From NCBI GenBank assembly GCA_024811115.1, contig JAKOGH010000307.1, forward strand, positions 1 through 64,000: 64,000 bases of DNA, in the 5' to 3' direction. The stretch comes from Terana coerulea. Its lineage: Eukaryota > Basidiomycota > Agaricomycetes > Polyporales > Phanerochaetaceae. Within the stretch, counting starts at the first letter, position 1, and each line of letters opens with the position of its first letter. A program made the position numbers and the translations under genes. The notes beneath the pieces were generated by a model, which worked only from the letters and a program-made list of their open reading frames with translations, was not told the DNA's origin and ran no database searches. Below, one piece after another: positions 24,124 to 34,739 of this stretch.

Positions 24124-25737
24124 ATGGAGGCTTGTAACAACGCGACCGTTACTAGCTCCAGAACTGCGTCTTCAGTGCACGACATTAATGCAGACAAGCC
24201 ACCATTCGGCGCCAGGTCCGTTAATTACAGATCATAACATGCACGGTTTCCAACTGATTACTTGCATAGCGCAGGTTCTTGACGGAAGATCAAGATGTAT
24301 GGAGTCAAAATGCTTGGGACCATGTCCCTCCACCAGATGACCAGGATGAAATCATCGCGGCTGCCATCGCAAAGCAAAAGTCGGCACCCATTCCTGAGGA
24401 TGAAAAGATTAAATATAACGAAAAACCTGCTAAGCATTGGTAAGCAATCACCTAGCTAGTCCTCATGACTTCGACCAAATGTCTTCAGGGACAATTTCTA
24501 CAAGATGAACGCCGGGAATTTCTTCCGGAATCGTAAATGGTATAGAGCAATTACCATCCCGCTCATGAGCACAACTAATAGGTAAAACAGGTTGCATCTG
24601 GAATTCCCTGAATTAGTACGAGCAGCGGAGCCAGAGGTGTGTGCAGAAATATCCACAAATGACATGACTCTGATCTTGAATGGAGGCAGGTCCAGTGACA
24701 ATTGCGGAGATCGGCTGTGGTCAGTGCTTTTAACGCATCGCGTTACGTTTTGCGCGCAGCGCTCAGCTATTCTCAGGAGCTGGCAACGCCGTTTTCCCAC
24801 TACTGTCTTCCAATCAAAATCCGAAGTTGAGCTTGAGAGCCTATGACTACGCTTCGCATGCCGTCAAGGTTGTGCAGGTACGCAGACATTCCTTAAGGCT
24901 GGCTAGGAACTAATCGCCTCGTTGGAGACATAGACTAACCTTCTGTATCTTTCACCACCCATTGGCGACATACAAGCCGCTGTCTGGGACTTGTCGTCAA
25001 GCTCACTACCGCCGGGTCTGCCGGAGGGCAGTGTAGATGTGATAATCCTCGTCTTCGTTCTCAGCGCTCTGCACCCGGACGAATGGCAGCGAGCGATTGC
25101 CAACGTTCACCAGGTATGCTCTGCGCTAAGCTCGCACGGCTTCGGCTAAATGCCGTTATTCTATGATCTCTTCCTAGTTACTGAAGCCGGGCGGCCTTGT
25201 GCTATTTCGAGATTACGGCCGCTATGACCTAACCCAGCTGCGCTTCAAGAGCGGTAGATTATTAGACGAGAACTTCTACGTCAGAGGTGATAAAACGCGA
25301 GTCTACTTTTTCGAGCTCGGTGAGCCCTTTGCATGACTCGTGGAAGGGTCGCTAACCTGCTCCGCCAGATGAGCTTGCGCTCCTTTTCACTGGGACACGA
25401 GTCCCTTCGTCGTTCCAGACAACGAACGTCGAGTCTATTGAAGAGGAGGAGAGCGCTGTTAAAGATGTGTTAAACGGTGTCGCTCCTTCAACAGCAGCGT
25501 CCGGCTCCCAGGCCCCGACAATGCTACCAACTCCGGAACCGTCAACGAGTTCCATCCCCTCAATAGCGCCCTCCATTCACCCCTCTCTGTTGGATCCCTC
25601 CGGAAGTGCTTTACCCTTGGCGCATCCGTTATTTTTTAATCGAGCAACTGGGCGTGGACCGCCGACTCATAGTGAACAGGAAGCGACAGTTGAAGATGTA
25701 TAGGGTCTGGATGCAAGGGAAGTTCCGCAAGCTGTGA
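24124..25737 (+). CDS. TRM140: tRNA (cytidine-N3) methyltransferase, METTL2/Trm140 type
   Basis: SAM-dependent enzyme making 3-methylcytidine at position 32 in the anticodon loop of tRNAs. Start ATG 24124; exons 24124-24215, 24275-24439, 24489-24539, 24591-24636, 24686-24719, 24777-24877, 24934-25113, 25178-25319 and 25369 to the end, all with consistent phases. Family marks in order: [15 protein letters not shown] and [29 protein letters not shown]; motif [54 protein letters not shown]; and [13 protein letters not shown]. The conserved ending ([30 protein letters not shown], stop 25735-25737) is one frame away: a run of six T at 25632-25637 seems to hold one T too many. As written, the frame stops at 25703 after an unrelated tail. 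The family is certain; the broken end is probably an indel error. Confidence 0.9.
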
Positions 25738-26349
25738 GTTTGACCATATCTCGGAAGTAGCGTTTTGTCAACCTCCTTCCACTTCTCGCGATGGGAGCCA
25801 AATCTGTCGTTTATGGAGTAGATTATACTGCCTGTATCGCGCTGTGTACTCAATATTGTCTTGTTGGTGCCGCAGGCTGTGCTAAGCTCCCTGGCGAAGC
25901 TTGCAGCTTGTTGTGCGAACAGCTGAGCTGCAACGAACGTCGAAGATGCTTACATTGAAGTGGAGATGGGCCGGCAGAGACCGGCTGCACATGCCGAGAC
26001 GTGCCGTCGTCAGAGCACGTAGGCGCCTGAGTATAAATCGGAGTGATCCCTTGCACTGCCAATCCCTTCCTTCCCCTCCACATCCATGCGGCGGAATCAT
26101 CTCTGGCTAGCACAACTTCACTTTAGGCTCCATTATTGCGAGTAATACACATAGCTGGTCCACGACTAAGAATACGCTTGGAACCGTGAGCCTTTTTGTT
26201 GCAAGAGGTGTTAACCACAACACGCCGGTTGAGTCTCAAGCTTTCAAGCTTTTCAAGCCTCAAGCACCGTCCACTGTTCTGCACATTGGCAGTACTAGTG
26301 TGGCACAAGCTCGTTGGAGTCGACGTCACACATTTCCCCCCATTTTAAC
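25738..26349. other. gene-free stretch
   Basis: Spacer between the methyltransferase and the first F-box-like gene. Short open frames on both strands look random. No repeats recognised. Confidence 0.4.
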
Positions 26350-28058
26350 ATGGCCCATCTTCAGACACCAGTAGGCATGGCGGAGGACACTTACGCCAGT
26401 GTCAGTTATGCTCTAATTGACCAGCCGACTCTCAGACATAATACCCCAAAGAAGGTTGGCTTATTGCCAACTTTCCCTGCGGCTCTCTTCGGAAATGCGC
26501 CCGCTAACATGCTTCGGCGAGCCTCTATGCAGAGCGCCGGTGTTAACGACCCCGTGAGTCTTACGTGTGTTGTACAACATTGGTATTTCCATGCTTATCC
26601 TGCCTCACAGGCCATGACACCATTTCTTGAGCATACAATGCAGACTGCCGGGTCCTCTTCGTTTCGCGTTCCTATGTCACGAAAGATGACCCGAGACGTT
26701 TGGTCCCGACTTCCAGGAGAACTTGTAAAAGCGGTTTTGGAAGCAATGTCGCATGACGCGGGTAGGTAAGTATGCCGTGCAGATGCCATCGTCACTATGT
26801 ACTTCTCATCCGTATTTAGGCTTCCTTCAGACCACTACAACTGGGATAAGGTCAAATCACACAAGCAAGGCTACAGCAACGCGGCCCTCACTTGTCGAAT
26901 GTGGAGTGAATATATCCGCCCATGTTTCTTCCGCCATCTCCGTCTCCGGCTGCTCACGGACGTAAAGCAACTTCTGAACATTCTGTGTTCGCCACTGTCT
27001 GGATTTCTATCTGGGCACATTATCCACATTACGAGCTACCGTCTGCCCATTCAACGCTCAACACACGAGGCTCGACTATGGCAGCTTTTACTGAGGAGGC
27101 TGCCCTCACTTCAGCACCTTGAACTCGAAGGAGTCGCTGAATCCTCCACCAGCTGCGGACCCATTCCTGGGCTGCGGCCTTACATCGCCCATTGCAATGA
27201 AATGCATACGCTCATTATCCGACGGCTACAAGTCGACTCCTTCTCATCTCTACTCCGGACTATCGGGACTCTGTACAACCTCAAGTCTTTGCATCTGGCG
27301 CTTGTGAAATGGCCGCAACAGGGCGACTTGCACCATCCGCCTCGCGTTACCCACATGTCTGCAAGCTTAGCAGCCGTCCAAGCGCATGGTTGCCCGTCCA
27401 GTTGGCTATTTGTCTGGGGCGTTTGCAATGGCTAACGTCTTATACCTTCCTCAAACGCAAGGTATCAACAAGAAAGCGGCGACGGCAGACGCTTCCGCGA
27501 TGGTCAATTGGACGAAGTTGCAATTCCACGGGGTGTTTGCACCGTGCGTAGCATATTCCAGACTGAACCTCGGAAGTGATGGTGCGTCCCAACCACTTGG
27601 TATTGTGTCCAATCACTGATCAACTAGCATTGTCAGGCAATTGTGTCCTTCTCGTCACCATTCGGAATGGACCTGCTGCAGCTGTTCGGCCTATCATTTT
27701 TCTGGCATTCGAAACCCGAAGGCTCGCAGCAGAAGACAAAGGTGGCGCTATATACTCACAGGAAAACCGGCGGGTGGTCCACAGGATCATTATAGCTTAC
27801 AGGACGATGGAGGACGCGGAATCCAAAGACTGGCAATCCTACGCAAAAGTTGCGCGGCGAATGAAGTCGTTGGTATCGGTAGAGATGTGGTTTGGGAGCA
27901 ACGCGACTGAAAAGAAGGTCACTCGGTGGGAGAGACGTCTGGGCAGACGTTTCCGACGCATATCGTTCGCAGTCAAGCGCGTCGAGGGTGTTCGCGAGGT
28001 GGATGCAATCATGGCGACTGCGCTCGGTATCGAGCTAGAACAGATGCCTAATTCATAG
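26350..28058 (+). CDS. F-box-like protein with leucine-rich region 1
   Basis: Probable substrate adaptor of an SCF ubiquitin ligase, judged only by general form. Start ATG 26350 (MAHLQTPVGMAED). Introns at 26554-26610 and 26766-26819, and another starting at about 27581 and ending at about 27638. After the first two exons comes an F-box-like segment, WSRLPGELVKAVLEAM, then NAALTCRMWSEYIRPCFFRHLRL, the usual wording for this fungal group. Leucine-rich stretches follow (LLRRLPSLQHLELEG, LYNLKSLHLALVKW). Between about 27371 and 27386 the frame must move by one to join to the downstream part (VNWTKLQFHGVFAP), so another single-base indel is likely. The last exon ends MATALGIELEQMPNS at 28058. Such genes form large families in agaricomycetes, so the individual role cannot be told. 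Confidence 0.7.
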
Positions 28059-29479
28059 TGAGGACCGTAAGGCCTACGGAATCGAGGACGGATTTTTGCA
28101 AGGGGGATGCAAAAATAAAATCCTATACGTGAGGCCATAAAATCCGAATAACGGCCCTCGGGGACCCCCCCCTCTTCGGCACATTCCGATCATTCCCACG
28201 GTCTATATATGGTATCTCGGATCACGTTCAGCGCGGCCGTCAGTGGACGGCAGTGCCCGCCGCACTCGGTCACGTCGAGTACTCCTTCTTCCTTTGCGCG
28301 TATTGTAGTGCAAGCTGTGCGAAGCAACTCAGTATTTTACTGTGGACCTTCAGCGGGCTAATGTCGCGGAAATATTATTTGTGAGAGCTGGTGAATCATC
28401 AGTGATATCAGTTCAGCTCAGGCCGGCAAATATCCCTGAGCTATGAACATCAATATTGTTACTATGTCATATTGCTCAACCCATGTCACCCAGCATATAG
28501 AGCTGCCGGTAGCTGGTACTTATCCTTCTGAAGGGTTCTGGACCGAGGTGTCGGCACGGCTAGAATAACATTGTTACCCCAGTGACTTGTCACCGTCACT
28601 GAGTTGAAGCAAGTATACAGTGCATAAGTAATGGTGTGACCGTTACTTACCCAATCCAACCACACCGAGCTCTTGGGGGTAGAAACACGCATGAAAGAGG
28701 CTTGCGTGTTCGTAAAAGTCATGTACGAGCTATTTTATGCCTCGAAGATACCATACTATGAGATTATATACTCTGGAAAAAATCCCGGATAACGTCCCTC
28801 GAGGGACCCCCTCCCCTGCCCCACGTCAGGGCGCTTACGGGTGCAAGCCCCTTGGATTTTTGTGCCAGCTTTTGGGCGTCAGCCCGAGACCTCCCGAGAC
28901 TCCAAAAGCGCTCGGCGGCTGCCTTGCTGGTTTGTAGTCTCTAGAGCTCATTCGGTTTCGCTGTCTCTTGTATTCGTGCTTGCGTGCAATAGTCGACATG
29001 AGCAGCCTGAACGCCGCCGCTGTCGACTCTGCAGCTACGAGGTATGCAGCTAAACCGGTCCGGCAACGCTTTGTTTCAGCTCATGATACGAGCGGAGGCA
29101 GTGTGTTCGCGGCGTGACGACAGTTGTCGTCGGGCCCTGTCAGCATGTCGTCGCCCGGAAACAGGCAGATCATTGTACACACCTGGTGAGCGGACCCACA
29201 ATGACACAGGCAATTTCGACGAGCTTTGTTCACGCCTTGGCGGTAGGTGCAACCTACAAACATCTCGACAAAAGTATTTGACTTTCGCATAGTTAAGCTT
29301 CGTTATACTCGCGCAGGCCACCGGTGTGCCACTCGCTTGAATAGCGAGTGGCTCAGTGAACTCTTGTTCTCGAGGCTTTATTATCTGCGACCTTCGACGA
29401 GCCAACCTTCCGTCCTCACATACAACCTGCCTCGACACCAAGCCATTCTTCCCCTTCTACGCTTTGGACACGGACGGGG
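28059..29479. other. intergenic region with a pair of direct repeats
   Basis: Holds no convincing gene. Two similar GC-rich words, AATAACGGCCCTCGGGGACC (28146-28165) and GATAACGTCCCTCGAGGGACC-like sequence (28788-28808), each preceded by AAATCC, lie about 640 bp apart in direct orientation. The latter includes the palindrome GTCCCTCGAGGGAC. A short open frame at 29044-29292 looks random. Confidence 0.45.
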
Positions 29480-30506
29480 ATGGAAATCACAGCGACCACC
29501 TCGTCTGCAGTTGCCCGCTTCGCCCCTAGGAAAGTATTCGAGGATCGCAGTTTGGTCCGCCGGATTGCGGAATGCTTTCACCCTGTAAGCATGTACCATC
29601 AGTCACCCACTCGCCAACGAGAGCGTCGCCGGCAGCTCGAACGAGGCCCCACGGACGCGCAGACTATTTATAACCTGGCACAAGTGAACCACCATGCGTA
29701 CGAGGCCGCCATGGATGTTCTCTGGCGCAACGTCTCGCTGGGAGAGCTAGAAGTGGTAGTTGAAGGCAACTGCCCACCTACGGCGAGTGTGACATTTCAC
29801 CTTGCTTGCTTTCGTATTCACGTCGGATATCTAGGGTCTGTGGAAAATCTGGGAGACCGATGTGAACTGGGAGACGTTTAGCGAGAACTTTGCGTGCTTG
29901 ATCAATGCCTTCTACCTCCGCATGGACCAGTGGCCCCTCTTCTCCACGACCACACCCGACCACACCGAGCTTGGCCTCGATCGCTTACGATACTTGACGG
30001 CCGATATTCATTCGCCAGAAGCTGTCTTCGTCACTAGGAAGTTCGTGGTCCCGAGCTTGCGAACACTTCACCTGACAATCCACCCCTACACCGATCCGGA
30101 GGACCAAAGCTACTATCCCAGTTACTTGCGAACAGCCCTGTTCAACAAAAAGACGGCAGACGTTCTCAGCGACCTCGAGCGCCTCGAAATTGTCGTGACT
30201 AGAGAGTCGTACCCCCTGTGGCAGGAATTAGAGTCGGACATCAAGATATTTATTGCGTTGCTGCCGTCACTCAAGCACTTAGAACTTCCCGAAAACACCC
30301 CTGCTGGTTCTGAAGCCGAGGATTTGGCAGGGGCTAGTCCGGATGCCGAAGACGCGGAAGACGCGCCAACGGAGGTTGATTCTCGAGACGGCTACGAGCT
30401 TGTCGAAAGCTCCAACGATACGTTGGTACCTCGAGCCTTCCCTGAAACCGGACTGGCGGCGAAGCCCTCGCATTCTTCCTCAGATTACGCCGAACAGTCT
30501 GATTAG
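29480..30506 (+). CDS. F-box-like/LRR-like protein 2
   Basis: Start ATG 29480 (MEITATTSSAVARFAP). An F-box-like opening, VFEDRSLVRRIAECFHP, is followed by LAQVNHHAYEAAMDVLWRNVSL, the pattern by which agaricomycete F-box proteins continue. One intron near 29754-29830 (acceptor TATCTAG) joins to GLWKIWETDVNWETFSENF. The remainder contains leucine-rich segments (LRTLHLTIHPY, LERLEIVV, LLPSLKHLELPE) and an acidic, Ser-rich tail ending SSSDYAEQSD at 30506. The exact donor is uncertain (GTAGTT at 29754 gives the right phase). It follows the first F-box gene in the same direction but the two are not close copies. Confidence 0.7.
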
Positions 30507-30679
30507 GGTTGCTGAAGGTCATTAGGTGCTGTAGTGCGAAGGGTTATGAGATGTAGGGGGATAGCCGACTGTTACATTTTTACTAGCTTACTTATCACTG
30601 TGTACGATGGTGCTACTGTATTATACACTTATTTCTATCCCTCTTGACCGTCTGAATTCCAATGGCGTCCATTTTTTGA

Positions 30680-32998
30680 TTAGTGGTGGAACAGGCGCAA
30701 GTCAGTGTGCGCAAACACAATGTCGTGCTCGTCCGCCGCCTTGATGCACTCCGCATCCATGACGCTCCCGCTCGGCGCCGCGAGGTACTTGACTCCACTG
30801 CGGCGGGCGCGATGCACGTTGTCGGGGAACGGGAAGAATGCGTCGCTCGAGCATGCGACGCCCGACAGCTGCGCCGCGTGGTCCGCGCGCTCCTCCGCGG
30901 TGAGCGGCGCGGGCACATCCGCGAAAAGGCCTTCCCACTGCGCGCGCTCACCGCCCTCGAGCACCTCCCCGCCAACGAAGAGGTCGATCGCGTTCGCCTT
31001 CTCCGCGCGCTTGACGCCCTTCTTGAATGCCAGCGAGAGCACGCGCGGGTGGTGCCGCAGCCACCAGAGGTCGGCCTTGTGTCCCGCGAGGCGGGTGCAG
31101 TGGATGCGCGACTGCTGGCCGGCACCAATGCCGACGATGGCACCGCGGTATGCGTAGGCGACGCTGTTGGACTGAGTGTATTTCAGAGCAAGGGTGGCGA
31201 CGATTAGGTCGATCGTGGCTTGAGAAGGAAGCTGCATACATATGTCGGTCATGAATTTGGTGAAGAGCGGGAAGAGACGTAACGCACCTCTTTGTTTTTG
31301 GTGACAATGTTCTGGAACAGCTTAGCGTCGATCTTAGCGTCGTTTCGGCGTTGCTGCATATGAATTCCGTAGACCTGTCTCGTCTCGATCGCGGCAGGCT
31401 TGTAGTTCGGGTCAATCTACACAAAAGCTGATATCAGGAGAGAGCCTTTGTAGTGAAATGGAAACGCATACCTGCAGAACACAATATTTTCCGCCTTTCT
31501 TCTGACCGAGGACTTCAAGGGCCTCGGGCGAGTAACCGGGGGCGATAATGCCGTCGGACACCTCACGAGAGATGATCTTCGCGGTAGCAAGGTCGCATGG
31601 CGCGGACAGGGCGATGAAGTCGCCAAAAGAAGACATGCGGTCTGCACCGCGAGCGCGAGCGTAGGCGGCAGCCAAGGGTGTCAGCGGTTCCTTGAGGTCA
31701 TCGACAGCGTACACCTTCTTCTCCGTCTCGTTGAGCTCGACGCCGACTGCGGCTCCGGCGGGAGAAACGTGTTTGAAAGACGCGGCGGCGGGTAGGTTCA
31801 GGGCCTCCTGCAGCTCCTTGACGAGGGCGTAGGAGTTGAGCGCATCGAGCAAGTTGATGTATCCGGGCGATCCAAAAAGAGCTAAAAGCACGAAGTTAAC
31901 AAATCACAGCCAAACACAACAAATACTGTGCTTGTATGACCAGAGCAAGCGGCCATAGGCAGTGGAATTATCCACAATTTCGAGGGCTTAGCGTCATGCT
32001 TGCGCAGTTGGGCTCTGGTTTCAATGACGAACGAGCTCTCCCGCATACTTGACGTTTCGGATTCACCAGTCACAGTCGCCACTCTGGTCGTACAAGCAAG
32101 ATTATGAAGGCTCACTCACCCTTGAACGGGAGCTCTCCCTCGGTGACATACGCCTGAGCAGGCTTTTGGTGGGGGTTTGCGCCATAGCGAAGAGGGATAC
32201 GCTGAACTACGCCGGTGGACTGCTCCTTCGGGCTGTCGGCAGACGCGTACTGCGTCCTGAAGTAGCCGCTGATGGCGTCGTCGTACTTTGCGGTCATCTC
32301 GAATGCCTTGAGCGCGAGCTTGCTGCGAATTGACTGTTTGACGTTGCCTTGGCTCTCTTCCACGCCTCGACGAATTCGGCGTAATCGGCGGGATCAGACA
32401 GCACAGAGACCCTGGCATGGTTCTTGGCTGCAGCACGCAGAAGAGTGACGCCGCCAATGTCAACCTCTTCAACTGCATCGGCGAGGGAGCAGCCTTCCTT
32501 GGAGATCGTCTCGGTAAATGGGTAGAGATTGCAAACGACGATGGAAATCGGGGAGATGGACTGCGCTTTGAGGTCCTGCTCATCGGAGGGTATTGAGCGA
32601 GCCAGGATACCTGAGAAATGAGACCGCCATAAGCTTCAGCACTGGTATTTAATGGCATCACACGGCGCACCTCCATGGACAGCAGGGTGCAATGTCTTCA
32701 CCCTGCCTCCGAGCATCTCCGGTGCTTTCGTGATGTCTGAGACATCCCTGCGCGACACGCTTAGGCAAGGAGCTCGCGTCTTGTGCTTGCGGTACGTACT
32801 CGATAGGTATACCGGCCTCCCTAATTTTCTTAGCCGTGCCTCCTGATCCTAGCAGACGGACGCCGGCTTCTTGAAGTCCTTTCGCCAGCTCGAGGAGGTT
32901 GGACTTGTCGTAAACCGACAGAAGGGCTTTCAACCAAGTATATGAGCAAGTTGAGCATAGTCAGCCATGCAAATACTCGCACCGATTGGCGCAGACAT
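30680..32998 (-). CDS. ADE17: bifunctional AICAR transformylase / IMP cyclohydrolase
   Basis: Catalyses the last two steps of de novo purine synthesis (AICAR to FAICAR to IMP) in the cytosol. Start ATG 32998 (exon 1, 32998-32983: MSAPI), intron 32927-32982, then [15 protein letters not shown] and [15 protein letters not shown]. The IMP-cyclohydrolase part includes [19 protein letters not shown] and [10 protein letters not shown]. The transformylase part has [44 protein letters not shown] with the catalytic Lys-His pair, FFPFPDN and the ending DLRLFHH; the stop is at 30680-30682. Introns also lie at 31882-32119 (unusually long at about 238 nt), near 31280, 31415-31470 and 32610-32670. One base is missing near 32359-32363 between EFVEAW and ESQGNV, which otherwise breaks the frame. 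Gene identity is very firm. S. cerevisiae has two paralogues (ADE16, ADE17); the symbol is by homology. Confidence 0.94.
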
Positions 32999-33487
32999 GG
33001 TGGGAGGATGAAGCAAAGGCTCGACCTCACTGCAGTGAATTGCATTGCCAAGATCCCAAAATGACTCCTGATAGATAAGGCCACTATCTAATCTCTTGAG
33101 CTCCCGGGCTACTAGATTAGATCTTCAAGTAATGCTCGAACTTCGACTGTCGGGAGCAACCAGTAAGAGCATCGAATATTCAGTCATGTGCAAAGGCCAG
33201 AGTCGCCATGATGCGTTGTAGCCTTCAGTTTGCTTACTGAGCAAGAGAGCATGGTAACAAATTAGATACATAAATAGCTAGCGGTACAACTGACTAGCAC
33301 TAGTGAGGCGCTAGATAATGAATTACAACATGTCAATCCGAGAAAAACAACGTTAGATTGTCCAGTACCACTGGCATCCCTTACCTGGGGTGTAGAGTGT
33401 CCGTAGTCCAAGAGCAACTGTAGATGCCAACGCACATGTCGCGCGGCTAACTCCGTAAAGCGCAGGTGCTTCGTTGAGGGACACCAT
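32999..33487. other. upstream region of the ADE17-like gene; no gene seen
   Basis: AT-rich spacer. The near 300 bp should contain the ADE17-like promoter. No conserved purine-response site could be identified by eye. Confidence 0.35.
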
Positions 33488-33960
33488 CTAGCGGAAATGC
33501 CCCCTATGTCCGCTTACCCAATCCCTACGTAAGAAATCAGGTCCTACGTCCAGGTCGGAGTATGTGAATGTATGACGTACCTTCTTTGACAATTCTCGTT
33601 GCAGTACGACTTTTGCCAGCAGCCCTTGCAAACATGGAGGCGATGGACGGGTTTGTATATGCTGCACGAGCATTTCTCGTAGCCACAGTATTCCAAAGGA
33701 GGGAACACGTCGCCCTGTAATACCTCTTGCGCTGTACGCCTCGAGCTGTAACTCCGGTCGCGGATCTTGCGGAGCTGCGTACCGAGCCGTCCCCAAGGCT
33801 TCTCCAAGACCATGTAAAGGCGGCGGCGGCGGCAAATAGCAGCGTGGATTAGGTTCATTCCAGAGCTCCATGCCCTTATACTGGCGTCCCGCCGAAGGGC
33901 AAGCTTCCGTTGCCCAACAGGGTCACTGCTCCCGATGCCTTTCTGCTCGGTATGGGGCAA
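33488..33960 (-). pseudogene. MYND zinc-finger gene, truncated copy F
   Basis: Carries only the C-terminal end of a MYND protein like copies A-D: CGYEKCSCSIYKPVHRLHVC, KGCWQKSYCNENCQRR, an intron at about 33525-33580, then DWVSGHRGHFR and a stop at 33488. The position of the last zinc ligand, Cys in copies B-D, is Phe here (GHRGHF against GKHKEHC), so the finger lacks a ligand. Upstream sequence up to the copia repeats has no similarity to the long N-terminal part of the family. An open frame begins at 33960, but no good start context is seen. It is probably a dispersed, truncated relative. Confidence 0.65.
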
Positions 33961-34298
33961 GGACGCAATATTGCAGCGCTCTGTAGCGCAAATAAGAGTG
34001 TTAAGCCGGCCGCGTTTCTCTGGTGTGTTGGATTAGGGTTTAGTTGTATGCAGTACCACATAAAGCTGAAATGAATCACCGGTTTCTTCAGGCGGAACAG
34101 CAACCAGATGTTGCAAATGGCACAGTAGGACTGGTACTAACGAGTGAACAAATACCTCCGGGAGTGGTTCCTCATAGAGAGACAGGGTAGAGCTGAATAA
34201 CAGGTATATGCAATGAGTGACACTGATCGCGAAGATGTCTGTAGGCACTTACTTCAAATACATACACATGCTCTCAAAGCTGCGGATATACAAATCTA
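33961..34298. other. spacer before the copia remnant
   Basis: No gene recognised. It lies between the truncated MYND gene and the left copia LTR. Confidence 0.35.
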
Positions 34299-34589
34299 TG
34301 TTGAGTCAGATAGGCGCCGTAAGCGCTCTGCTCACATCTTCTCTATTGTTCTACCAGGTTCCACCATGACAATCCCTATTGTCTATTGTCCTGGTATCTA
34401 TTTGTGTCTGTTTGTAGTACAGCCACTCTGTATTGTATATAAGGCAGCTCTCTGTGCCATACATAATAAGACTCTTACAACTCTCAACCCATTAACATGT
34501 GTATCTACCAACCTACAGGTGAGTAACCATCCTAGCTTCCTCTAGGCCTTGGTAGGAGTATACGCCGCTGTATGCGCTGCACTTCTACA
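34299..34589 (+). mobile_element. copia LTR, left, inverted relative to its partner
   Basis: A 291-bp LTR, TGTTGAGTCAG to CTTCTACA, with a TATA box in ATTGTATATAAGGC. It matches the LTR at 40630-40926 but on the opposite strand, so the pair is inverted rather than direct. The adjoining element (pol on the minus strand) has a purine-rich stretch (GGAGAAGAAGG, minus strand, about 34600-34615) next to it, as expected of a polypurine tract. Confidence 0.8.
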
Positions 34590-34739
34590 ATCTATACCTT
34601 CTTCTCCACTAAGCTCCTTACACATCAGAGTCCTGCATGCTGCTACACTGGATGCTAGCAAGGCTTGCATAGTTGATGGGTCTTCACATACAGATTGCTC
34701 GTTTTTTGGTATATTTGGCAGTCGTTGCACTAGTTAGCA

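Noticed and set aside
28773..28800. Another TIR end (CTCTGGAAAAAATCCC near 28775)
   Set aside because: Similar to CATCTGGAAAAACCCC but no matching opposite end or duplication was found nearby.
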